15,812 nucleotides of DNA from VMDJ01 sp965659945. GTDB lineage: Bacteria; Pseudomonadota; Gammaproteobacteria; Chromatiales; Chromatiaceae. Positions within the stretch are counted from its first letter, which is position 1. Every line of letters begins with the position of its first letter. The DNA lies in NCBI GenBank assembly GCA_965659945.1, contig CBFHYJ010000039.1, forward strand, positions 1 through 15,812, read 5' to 3'. The translations under genes and the position numbers were made by a program. Positions 1-6,738 of the stretch are shown here, in pieces. A model generated the notes under the pieces. It had not been told where the DNA came from. It saw only the letters and a list, made by a program, of their open reading frames with translations, and ran no database searches.

Positions 1-35
1 GTATTGTTAATCGGTTTAAAATTGAGGCTTTAACC

Positions 36-272
36 ATGTCAAAAGTCTGCCAAGTAACAGGCAAGCGACCAGTGAGCGGTAACAACGTTTCTCACTCACA
101 CCGTAAAACGCGTCGTCGTTTCCTGCCTAACTTACACTTCCATCGTTTTTGGTCGGAAGCTGAGCAAAAATTCGTTCGTCTGCGTGTGTCTACCGCAGGT
201 ATGCGCATCATTGATAAGAAGGGTCTAGATACCGTTCTTGAAGAAATGCGCGCACGTGGCGAGAAGGTATAA
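36..272 (+). CDS. rpmB: 50S ribosomal protein L28
   Basis: Structural protein of the large ribosomal subunit. The 78-residue product opens MSKVCQVTGKRP and continues with a basic segment (SHSHRKTRRRFLPNLH) typical of L28, and the length is normal for proteobacteria. The ATG is preceded by GAGG about 8 bases upstream. rpmG follows 10 bases after the stop, the usual rpmB-rpmG pair. The promoter is probably left of the window, since only 35 bases precede the start. Confidence 0.98.
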   Translation: MSKVCQVTGKRPVSGNNVSHSHRKTRRRFLPNLHFHRFWSEAEQKFVRLRVSTAGMRIIDKKGLDTVLEEMRARGEKV

Positions 273-282
273 GGAGTAGATC

Positions 283-450
283 ATGGCTAAAGCTGTACGT
301 GAAAAGATTCGTCTGAACTCAAGCGCTGGTACTGGTCACTTCTATACCACTACTAAGAACAAGCGCACCATGACTGGCAAAATGGAGATCAAAAAGTTTG
401 ATCCTGTTGTTCGCCAACACGTCATGTACAAAGAGGCAAAAATTAAGTAA
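283..450 (+). CDS. rpmG: 50S ribosomal protein L33
   Basis: Small structural protein of the large ribosomal subunit, 55 residues. It opens MAKAVREKIRLNSSAGTGHF and contains YTTTKNKR and KKFDPVVRQHVMYKEAKIK, which are the conserved blocks of proteobacterial L33. It lacks the CxxC zinc-ribbon pairs, so it is the cysteine-free L33 form. AAGGAG lies 6 bases before the ATG. It sits 10 bases after rpmB and is followed by an intrinsic terminator. Confidence 0.97.
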   Translation: MAKAVREKIRLNSSAGTGHFYTTTKNKRTMTGKMEIKKFDPVVRQHVMYKEAKIK

Positions 451-476
451 TCCTCTCTGTTCAGAGCCTCATGAAG

Positions 477-504
477 AAAAACCCGCTTCGGCGGGTTTTC
501 TTTT
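477..504 (+). terminator. Rho-independent terminator of rpmBG
   Basis: Stem AAAACCCGC, loop TTCG, stem GCGGGTTTT, then a T-rich tail. It lies 26 bases after the rpmG stop. The UUCG tetraloop makes it a strong hairpin. mutM starts about 28 bases further on, so mutM needs read-through or a promoter embedded here. Confidence 0.92.
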
Positions 505-531
505 GCCTACGAACTGGCATTACCATGCGCT

Positions 532-1338
532 ATGCCCGAATTACCCGAAGTTGAAACTAGCCGCCGCGGCATTGCCCCACACATCGCCGGACAAGTGATT
601 ACCGGCAGCATTGCGCGTGCGCCCAAGCTGCGTTGGCCCATCCCAAAGTTGGGGTTTCTCAAAGGCCAGACGATTCATGAAGTCAGTCGTCGTGCTAAAT
701 ACCTGCTGATTCGTTGTGACACGGGCACCCTGATACTGCACCTCGGTATGTCTGGCAGCTTGCGCGTTTTACCAAGCAACACCCCTGCGGCAAAACATGA
801 TCACTTCGAGCTAGTTATGGGTGATATCACGCTGCGCCTGCGCGATCCACGCAAGTTTGGCGCGGTGCTATGGACCACAGAGGATCCGGCCTCACACAGC
901 CTGATAAGTCATCTTGGGCCAGAACCCTTAAACCCTGAATTCACTGCTGACTACCTTTTCAGTCAGACACAAAAACGCACCGCGGCGATCAAGCAGGTCA
1001 TCATGGATAACAAGGTAGTGGTTGGCGTTGGCAACATTTACGCCACCGAATCGCTATTTCTCTCGGGCATCCATCCAGCACGTGCTGCCAAGCGCACCAG
1101 CAAAGCGCGAATCAAAGAGCTACACCGGCATATCGTCGAAATTCTGCGATATGCGATCAAGCGCGGCGGCACCACCTTGCGAGACTTTCAGCAACAGGAT
1201 GGCTCGCCAGGCTATTTTCAGCAAGAGCTTTGGGTCTATGGGCGCAGCGGAGAAACGTGCAAATCCTGCGGCAGCACCCTAAAACACAAGCTTTTGGGAC
1301 AACGTACGAGCGCCTACTGCCCTCAGTGCCAGCGTTAA
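532..1338 (+). CDS. mutM: Formamidopyrimidine-DNA glycosylase (Fpg/MutM)
   Basis: Bifunctional glycosylase/AP lyase that removes 8-oxoguanine and formamidopyrimidines in base excision repair. The 268-residue product starts MPELPEVETSRRG. Family knowledge makes Pro2 the Schiff-base nucleophile and Glu3 the acid, and this fixes the start at 532. Other conserved parts are Lys56 in RRAKYLL, the LGMSG segment near 71-75, DPRKFG at 105-110, GVGNIYA at 165-171, and a C-terminal zinc finger with Cys243/246/263/266 enclosing QRTSAYC. Length matches the E. coli enzyme (269). No clear Shine-Dalgarno sequence is seen. The gene stands alone between the rpmG terminator and the cytochrome pair. Confidence 0.98.
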   Translation: MPELPEVETSRRGIAPHIAGQVITGSIARAPKLRWPIPKLGFLKGQTIHEVSRRAKYLLIRCDTGTLILHLGMSGSLRVLPSNTPAAKHDHFELVMGDITLRLRDPRKFGAVLWTTEDPASHSLISHLGPEPLNPEFTADYLFSQTQKRTAAIKQVIMDNKVVVGVGNIYATESLFLSGIHPARAAKRTSKARIKELHRHIVEILRYAIKRGGTTLRDFQQQDGSPGYFQQELWVYGRSGETCKSCGSTLKHKLLGQRTSAYCPQCQR

Positions 1339-1466
1339 GGCAAAGCGTTATTAATATCTTGCATAAAAATTAGTTAGTCGCAGCCACGCCCCCGCCCTCT
1401 CTACAATCAGGTGCCATAACAAGAGCAGTAACAATACTGCCGATACATTCACTGAAGGAGAAATCA

Positions 1467-1781
1467 ATGTCGTACCTTAAAATGGCATTAGCGGGCGCAG
1501 TGTTAATCAGCGGCCTCGCGCAAGCTGCCGGCAATCCAAACGCCGGACGTGTGAAATCTGAAGCTTGTCTTGGATGCCATGCAGTATCTAGCTACAACAA
1601 CGTCTACCCTACTTACCACGTACCTCGCATAGCAGGACAAAACGCAGACTATATTGTTGCAGCGCTTCAAGCCTATCGTGATGGTCAGCGCAAACATGCC
1701 ACTATGAATATTCAAGCTCAAAGCATGAGTGATGAAGATATGGCGGATATCGGTGCGTTCTGGCAGGCACAAGGTCAATAA
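1467..1781 (+). CDS. Exported monoheme cytochrome c (class I, c4/c553-like), first of a pair
   Basis: Periplasmic electron carrier. Residues 1-20 form a signal peptide (MSYLKMALAGAVLISGLAQA). The single heme site is CLGCH (Cys34, Cys37, His38), and Met80 in the KHATMNI stretch is the likely distal ligand. The C-terminal helix (SDEDMADIGAFWQAQ) matches the c4/c553 pattern. The mature protein is about 84 residues, one c4-type domain. AAGGAG lies 7 bases before the ATG. The next cytochrome starts 10 bases after the stop, so both are probably co-transcribed. The redox partner is unknown. The heme-protein class is sure; the subfamily is not. Confidence 0.9.
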   Translation: MSYLKMALAGAVLISGLAQAAGNPNAGRVKSEACLGCHAVSSYNNVYPTYHVPRIAGQNADYIVAALQAYRDGQRKHATMNIQAQSMSDEDMADIGAFWQAQGQ

Positions 1782-1791
1782 GGGGTTTGAT

Positions 1792-2121
1792 ATGAAAAAG
1801 ATTCTTTCACTATGTGCACTCACTTTGTTGAGCGCGAGCGTTTCAGCAGGCGGCAACGCTTCTGCAGGTAAAGACAAAGCGGCAGCTTGTGCAGGTTGTC
1901 ACGGTGTTGACGGTGTTGCGACAGCACCCATGAACCCAAACCTAGGTGGCCAACATGAGGACTACCTTTATCACTCACTGAAGTCATACAAAGATGGCTC
2001 ACGTCAGAACGCAATCATGCAAGGCATGGCAGCGGCACTCTCTGATCAAGATATGAAAGACATCGCTGCTTTCTATGCTTCACAGAAAGGTAAGTTAACT
2101 GATGGTACGCTAAAGCCTTAA
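1792..2121 (+). CDS. Exported monoheme cytochrome c (class I, c4/c553-like), second of a pair
   Basis: The 109-residue precursor has a signal peptide (MKKILSLCALTLLSASVSA), one heme site CAGCH (Cys33, Cys36, His37), and a likely distal Met76 or Met79 in NAIMQGMAAALSDQD. The ending DMKDIAAFYASQKG is typical of c553/c4 domains. The ATG at 1792 is chosen over an in-frame ATG at 1729, because 1729 lies inside the upstream cytochrome gene and only 1792 leaves an N-terminal signal peptide. A GGGG stretch sits just upstream. It closely follows the first cytochrome, is a little more canonical than it, and is followed by a terminator hairpin. Confidence 0.92.
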   Translation: MKKILSLCALTLLSASVSAGGNASAGKDKAAACAGCHGVDGVATAPMNPNLGGQHEDYLYHSLKSYKDGSRQNAIMQGMAAALSDQDMKDIAAFYASQKGKLTDGTLKP

Positions 2122-2137
2122 TGCTAAGCACTTAAAC

Positions 2138-2177
2138 AAAACGCCGCTCCTTGATATTCACCAGGGCGGCGTTTTTT
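2138..2177. terminator. Terminator hairpin between convergent cytochrome and ggt genes
   Basis: Stem AAAACGCCGC (2138-2147) pairs with GCGGCGTTTT (2166-2175) around an 18-base loop. A run of six T follows on the plus strand, and a T-rich tract also follows on the minus strand. It lies 16 bases after the second cytochrome stop and overlaps the ggt stop codon, so it probably ends transcription from both sides. Confidence 0.82.
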
Positions 2178-4047
2178 ATTGCATGGCTTTTACTGCAACA
2201 GCCGCGCCTATCCCTCGCGGATCAGACGCCACAGAGACTTTATTCGCAACCTTGTCCCACGCAATCGCTTGCATATTTCCGTAATTATCATCAACCGACT
2301 TTAACTGATGCCCCATCGCCGATAACGCCTCGAGCGTCTGCTCACTCAATGCATCCGGTTCATACTGCAAGCTATCAGGCAGGTACTGATGATGAAAACG
2401 CGCACGCCCAACCCACTGCTCTACCGGCGCACCTTGCATTGCTTGTAAGGCACCTATCATCACCATACTGATAATCCGCGAGCCACCTGGCGTACCCAAA
2501 ATCGCCACACGCTTATCGTTTTCAATAAAAGTTGGCGTCATACTTGAAAGCATGCGTTTACCTGGCGCAATCGCATTCTGCTGATTACCAACCAAACCAT
2601 ACGCATTCGGCACACCTGGCTTAATGGAAAAATCATCCATCTCATCATTCAGCACCACACCCGTACCCGGGACGACATAACATGCACCGAAGGGATAGTT
2701 AACACTCATCGTTGCAGCAACGCGATTACCTTCGCGATCGATGATCGAGAAATGACTGGTATCCATGCCTTCTTTGATTTTAATCTGAGATAAATCCTGA
2801 CTCACGCTCGCCATCTGCAGATCAATATCGCTGGCAAGCTGCTTGGCATATTCAACACTGGTGAGCTGCTTTACTGGCACATCAACCTGATCCGCATCAC
2901 CAAGATATAGCGCACGATCTTTGTATGCTCGACGCATCAGCTCAGTGAGCAGATGGACTCTTTGCGCAGAATCGAGCTGATTCCAATTAAATTGCGCGAG
3001 CATGTTGAAGATTTGTGCCAACACTACACCACCTGATGACGGTAATGCTGCGGTAGTGAATTGATAATCATCAAAGTTAAAGGTGATTGGATCACGCTCT
3101 ACGATGTCGTACCTAGCCAGATCCTCAAGCGTCCAAATACCACCATACTTTCTCACACCGGCAACTAAACGTTGCGCAATCTCACCTTGATAAAAACCTT
3201 GCTCACCCTGCTCTGCGAGAAGCTTTAAGGTGTTGGCTAAATCAGGCTGCTTAAGCAGATAACCTTTTGGTGGAACTTCACCGTTTAACAAAAACTGTTG
3301 CGTTGCAGCCGGCGACTTAAGTAACGCTTGCTGACGAAAACCGGCGTAACGACGATACATATCATCAACAGAGAAGCCTTCATTAGCCAAACGTATCGCT
3401 GGCGCCAAGGTGACCGCTAGCGGTAAACGGCCATAGGTCTTTGCGATATGCGCGAGGGCTTTTGGCGTACCTGGAATGCCTGCCGCAAGAGGGCCATCAA
3501 TACTAGCCGCAGGTAATGGATTACCTCTGCGATCGAGATACATATCGCGATGAGCTTTTAAGGGTGCGACTTCACGACCATCGACCATGACCTGCTTGCC
3601 GGTTTNNNNNNNNNNNNNNNNNNNNNNNNNNNNNNNNNNNNNNNNNNNNNNNNNNNNNNNNNNNNNNNNNNNNNNNNNNNNNNNNNNNNNNNNNNNNNNN
3701 NNNNNGCGATCGAGATACATATCGCGATGAGCTTTTAAGGGTGCGACTTCACGACCATCGACCATGACCTGCTTGCCGGTTTTCGCCTCATGCAATAACC
3801 AGAAGCCGCCACCGCCTAAGCCTGACCCATATGGCTCAACGACGCCAAGCACCGCACTGACTGCAACTGCTGCATCAAACGCATTACCGCCCGACTGCAG
3901 TACCGCAATACCTGCTGCAGTCGCTAAAGGATGCGCACTCGCAACGGCATCAGCATCGGGTTTATTTGCTGCATGTGATGACGCAATCCAAAAACACAAA
4001 AGGCCCCAGAGAGGAGCCTTTCGTAACAACTGAGAAAAGGCTGTCAT
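2176..4047 (-). CDS. ggt: Gamma-glutamyltranspeptidase precursor, interrupted by an assembly gap
   Basis: Periplasmic Ntn-hydrolase that cleaves gamma-glutamyl bonds of glutathione and transfers or hydrolyses the glutamyl group. It has a signal peptide (LLCFWIASSHA). Removing the 100 N plus one 77-bp copy (177 bp, 59 codons) gives a continuous 564-residue protein, close to the E. coli length of 580. In that numbering the features are Arg99 in VDGRE (substrate carboxylate), Thr371 in DTSHFSIID (self-cleavage site and nucleophile), MDDFS at 411-415, a lid loop with NAYGLVG, LSSMTPT at 441-447, and the oxyanion-side GTPGGS at 459-464. Every catalytic element is present. Its ATG directly abuts the ferredoxin TAA, suggesting translational coupling. 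Confidence 0.95.
   Translation of the reverse strand: MTAFSQLLRKAPLWGLLCFWIASSHAANKPDADAVASAHPLATAAGIAVLQSGGNAFDAAVAVSAVLGVVEPYGSGLGGGGFWLLHEAKTGKQVMVDGREVAPLKAHRDMYLDRXXXXXXXXXXXXXXXXXXXXXXXXXXXXXXXXXXTGKQVMVDGREVAPLKAHRDMYLDRRGNPLPAASIDGPLAAGIPGTPKALAHIAKTYGRLPLAVTLAPAIRLANEGFSVDDMYRRYAGFRQQALLKSPAATQQFLLNGEVPPKGYLLKQPDLANTLKLLAEQGEQGFYQGEIAQRLVAGVRKYGGIWTLEDLARYDIVERDPITFNFDDYQFTTAALPSSGGVVLAQIFNMLAQFNWNQLDSAQRVHLLTELMRRAYKDRALYLGDADQVDVPVKQLTSVEYAKQLASDIDLQMASVSQDLSQIKIKEGMDTSHFSIIDREGNRVAATMSVNYPFGACYVVPGTGVVLNDEMDDFSIKPGVPNAYGLVGNQQNAIAPGKRMLSSMTPTFIENDKRVAILGTPGGSRIISMVMIGALQAMQGAPVEQWVGRARFHHQYLPDSLQYEPDALSEQTLEALSAMGHQLKSVDDNYGNMQAIAWDKVANKVSVASDPRGIGAAVAVKAMQ
3529..3605. repeat. 77-bp direct repeat, left copy, flanking the N gap
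   Basis: Identical base for base to 3706-3782. The two copies sit exactly at the two edges of the N run. The repeated piece encodes the GGT residues around VDGREVAPLKAHRDMYLDR. It is most simply an unmerged contig overlap. Confidence 0.95.
3606..3705. other. Assembly gap (100 N)
   Basis: A run of exactly 100 N, the conventional size for a gap of unknown length. It lies inside ggt between two identical 77-bp flanks, so the true missing sequence is probably zero. Confidence 0.99.
3706..3782. repeat. 77-bp direct repeat, right copy, flanking the N gap
   Basis: Second perfect copy of 3529-3605. The sequence continuing rightwards (towards the ggt start) is unique, as is the sequence leftwards of the other copy. 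This is the pattern left by two contig ends sharing one k-mer. Confidence 0.95.
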
Positions 4048-4299
4048 TTAGCCTGCCGCAGTAATGCGCTCATATTTCGCCATGAGCTCGTCCTGCGTTT
4101 CTTCGTGGTTAGGGTCTAACGGGATACAGTCAACCGGACACACTTCAACACACTGAGAGGTTTCGTAGTGACCTACACACTCAGTACACAAATCAGGATC
4201 GATCTCATAGATCTCATCACCCTGATAGATGGCACCATTTGGACATTCTGGCTCACACACATCACAGTTAATGCATTCGTCAGTAATCATTAAAGACAT
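4048..4299 (-). CDS. 2[4Fe-4S] ferredoxin, Allochromatium/YfhL type
   Basis: Small soluble electron carrier of 83 residues. The first cluster motif is C9-x2-C12-x2-C15-x3-C19-P. The second is C38-x2-C41-x8-C50-x3-C54-P, with the long insert GHYETSQ between the second and third cysteines that defines the Allochromatium vinosum-type ferredoxins. An additional Cys58 and the C-terminal helix (DELMAKYERIT) are also typical. These proteins carry two clusters of very low, unequal potential. AGGAG lies 7 bases before the ATG. The gene sits between coaD and ggt, a conserved order. The electron partner cannot be told from the sequence. Confidence 0.96.
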   Translation of the reverse strand: MSLMITDECINCDVCEPECPNGAIYQGDEIYEIDPDLCTECVGHYETSQCVEVCPVDCIPLDPNHEETQDELMAKYERITAAG

Positions 4300-4324
4300 G
4301 AGTTACTCCTAAAACTTTTACAAC

Positions 4325-4819
4325 TTAGTCTTCGCGGGGCAGTAAGCGTTTTGCTTTCAGGGCCGCGTTAACTTCTGGATGGACAAATTCTGACACATCA
4401 CCACCCAATCGTGCGATTTCACGCACTAAGGTCGATGAAATAAACGCAAACTGTTCAGACGGTGTCAAAAACATAGTTTCGACATCCGGGGCTAAACGAC
4501 GGTTCATACCTGCCAGCTGAAATTCATATTCGAAGTCCGAGACCGCACGTAAACCCCTTAGCAACACTGTAGCTTTTTGATCTCGGCAGAAGTTCACCAG
4601 GAGGCCCTCAAATGACACAACCTCGACATTCTCGAACTCGCTGACTGCAATCTTCGCCAAGGCCACACGCTGATCAAAATCACATACGGTTTTCTTTGCC
4701 GTATCACGAGCAACGGCCAAGATCACCTTATCGAATAGGCGCGAAGCACGCGCCACCAGGTCGGTATGACCATTAGTGATCGGATCAAAGGTTCCAGGAT
4801 AAACAGCAATGTGCTTCAC
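4325..4819 (-). CDS. coaD: Phosphopantetheine adenylyltransferase
   Basis: Cytoplasmic nucleotidyltransferase that transfers AMP from ATP to 4'-phosphopantetheine, making dephospho-CoA in coenzyme A synthesis. The 164-residue product carries the TxxH signature in YPGTFDPITNGH (Thr10, His18), GLRAVSDFEYE at 89-99 with the substrate-binding arginines, and ISSTLVRE at 127-134. Length is normal for the family. The start codon is GTG (CAC on the plus strand), required to keep the MKHIAVYPGTFDP N-terminus. Only a weak GGTGA ribosome site precedes it. It lies between rsmD and the ferredoxin. Confidence 0.98.
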   Translation of the reverse strand: MKHIAVYPGTFDPITNGHTDLVARASRLFDKVILAVARDTAKKTVCDFDQRVALAKIAVSEFENVEVVSFEGLLVNFCRDQKATVLLRGLRAVSDFEYEFQLAGMNRRLAPDVETMFLTPSEQFAFISSTLVREIARLGGDVSEFVHPEVNAALKAKRLLPRED

Positions 4820-4872
4820 AAAGAATCACCCAAACGTTATTCAGCGCGCGATTCTACCTTGTCTGAGCGCAC

Positions 4873-5439
4873 TCAACCATTGCGTTTAATCAAACGAAAA
4901 GCCGCCTGTCCGGCGTCACCTTCTCGGTGAATTGCCCAATTTTCTGGCATACCAGGCCAATCATGTGCACTATCTTGCTCGAGATAGACCCAAGCTTTCG
5001 GGCTCAGCAACGCCTTTTCTTCCAATGTCTGGATAGCTTTTCCAAGAAGACCATCCGCAAACGGCGGATCAAGAAACACCACATCAAACGCGGATTCAGT
5101 CTGATTCAAAAAACACTCTGCGGCCGCATTCACAACACTGGCTTTGCTTTGGCAGTTCAGTAGCTCGATATTTTCACGCAGCTGATCCGCCACATTACGC
5201 GCCTTCTCAACAAAGGTGACCTGAGCTGCACCGCGAGACAGAGCCTCAAAACCAAGCGCACCACTTCCCGCATAAAGATCGAGCACTTTCGCACCCGAGA
5301 GCTCACCCTGTAACCAATTAAACAAGGTCTCACGCACACGATCAGCAGTGGGCCTTAAACCTTTAGCATCAGGAAAGTGCAACCGGCGACTGCCAAATTC
5401 ACCCCCGGTGATACGTAACTGGTTACGCTGTCGAGCCAC
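4873..5439 (-). CDS. rsmD: 16S rRNA (guanine(966)-N(2))-methyltransferase
   Basis: SAM-dependent enzyme that methylates G966 of 16S rRNA during small-subunit assembly. The 188-residue product shows the family block RPTADRVRETLFNWL (29-43), the SAM-binding motif DLYAGSGALGFEALSRG (54-70) and the catalytic DPPF motif (124-127). The start is GTG at 5439, giving MARQRNQLRITGG. It begins 3 bases after the stop of the second M16 gene, so it is very likely translated from the same message. coaD follows after 53 bases. Confidence 0.96.
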   Translation of the reverse strand: MARQRNQLRITGGEFGSRRLHFPDAKGLRPTADRVRETLFNWLQGELSGAKVLDLYAGSGALGFEALSRGAAQVTFVEKARNVADQLRENIELLNCQSKASVVNAAAECFLNQTESAFDVVFLDPPFADGLLGKAIQTLEEKALLSPKAWVYLEQDSAHDWPGMPENWAIHREGDAGQAAFRLIKRNG

Positions 5440-5442
5440 GCT

Positions 5443-6738
5443 TTAGCCACCAACAACCACAGTCGATAGATTTTCTACCTTCACACGTCGATTAAAAGCA
5501 TCTTTCACTTCGTCTAAAGTGACTTCGTTTACTAATCGCGGCAACCGTTCTAACCAATCAATTGGCATATCGTAAAAACCAATCATGCTGATGTAGCCGA
5601 CCATCTTGCTGTTATTAGCAATCTGCATAGGAAAGCCAAACACGATGTTTTGCTTTGCGTCTTTGAGCAACTCTTCAGTCAAGGATTCATTCGCAAATGT
5701 CGCCAAGGTCTGCTTCATCACATCAGCAGCTTCTTTGACTTGCGTATTCTTTGTTTGTGCCACCATCACAAAAGGACCGGGCTGACGCGAGGCACTGAAA
5801 TAGCTATAGACACTATAGGATAGCCCGCGCTTGTTACGCACTTCTTCGCCAAGCAATGAGACAAGCGAGCCACCACCTAACACCTGGTTGCCGACATACA
5901 AGGGAATGTAATCAGGATCGTGTCGCGACATACCCAACATGCCGAGATAGACATGCGACTGAGAAGAGTCGTAATCGATCTTTTTATCCACTGGCTTTAT
6001 TTGCGTTGGCATCGCAATCAAAGGCGCTCTCTCACCCTGCGGCAATTCCCGCGTCACTTGATTGGCGATCTGTTCAGCTTGCTCACGTGTTTGCGCCCCG
6101 ACAATGGAGATCACCGCATTTTTAGCCACGTAATACCTCTTATGAAACGCTTTGATCGCATCCAGATTAATCTTATCTACTGACGCTTTAGTGCCTTCGG
6201 CCGGTACACTATACGGATGATCTGCAAACAAGGTTGCATAGAACTCACGACTCGCAATATCACTAGGTGACTGCTCTTGCTGACGCAACACAGCGTGCAT
6301 CTGATCACGAATTCGCTCAACCGCATCTTGATCAAAACGAGGCATAGCTAACGCTTCTGATAAACGCGATAAGCCAACCGATAAAACATCAGACTCGGTT
6401 AGTGATCGCAAAGTCACCCATGCCATGTCGCGTAAAGAATTATTACCAATCTGAATGCCACGGCTTTCGATATTTTCAGCAAAGGCCGCCGCATCAAGCT
6501 CACCCGCACCTTCTGTTAGCAGCGCATTGGTAAAGGTTGCCAAACCCGGAAGATCACCATCACGCGCACCACCCGCATCAAACACCACGCGCACATCAAC
6601 CATTGGCAAGCTATCCGCTGGCACAAACATTACCTTGGCACCGGTATCACTTGTCCAAGTTTGAATTTTAGGGACGGCAAAGATATTCGCAGAGAAACCA
6701 AAACCGATTAATGCAAAAAGAGTGATTAGCTTTTTCAT
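5443..6738 (-). CDS. M16 family peptidase-like protein lacking the zinc motif
   Basis: The 431-residue protein has an N-terminal signal peptide (ITLFALIGFGFSANIFA) and the two-domain M16 fold. Where the catalytic HxxEH should be (about residues 65-77) the sequence reads GLATFTNALLTEG, so the zinc ligands are missing. The C-terminal half keeps LGGGSLVSLLGEEVRNKRG and the Arg-Tyr pair (RGLSYSVYSYF) that M16 partner subunits use to hold substrate. By family precedent it is the non-catalytic half of a heterodimer with the upstream M16 protein, like the alpha subunit of mitochondrial processing peptidase. The ATG overlaps the upstream stop (ATGA), and AGGAG lies 7 bases before it. The substrate is unknown. 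Confidence 0.93.
   Translation of the reverse strand: MKKLITLFALIGFGFSANIFAVPKIQTWTSDTGAKVMFVPADSLPMVDVRVVFDAGGARDGDLPGLATFTNALLTEGAGELDAAAFAENIESRGIQIGNNSLRDMAWVTLRSLTESDVLSVGLSRLSEALAMPRFDQDAVERIRDQMHAVLRQQEQSPSDIASREFYATLFADHPYSVPAEGTKASVDKINLDAIKAFHKRYYVAKNAVISIVGAQTREQAEQIANQVTRELPQGERAPLIAMPTQIKPVDKKIDYDSSQSHVYLGMLGMSRHDPDYIPLYVGNQVLGGGSLVSLLGEEVRNKRGLSYSVYSYFSASRQPGPFVMVAQTKNTQVKEAADVMKQTLATFANESLTEELLKDAKQNIVFGFPMQIANNSKMVGYISMIGFYDMPIDWLERLPRLVNEVTLDEVKDAFNRRVKVENLSTVVVGG

Noticed and set aside
398..598. Plus-strand 66-codon frame between rpmG and mutM
   Set aside because: Starts inside rpmG, runs through the terminator hairpin and into mutM in another frame.
3529..3782. True tandem duplication or insertion inside ggt
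   Set aside because: The repeat edges coincide exactly with the N run, the copies are identical, and collapsing them restores a normal-length enzyme.
3764..4033. Plus-strand open frame of 89 codons opposite ggt
   Set aside because: Shadow of the ggt signal-peptide and N-terminal region, with biased composition and no ribosome site or family resemblance.
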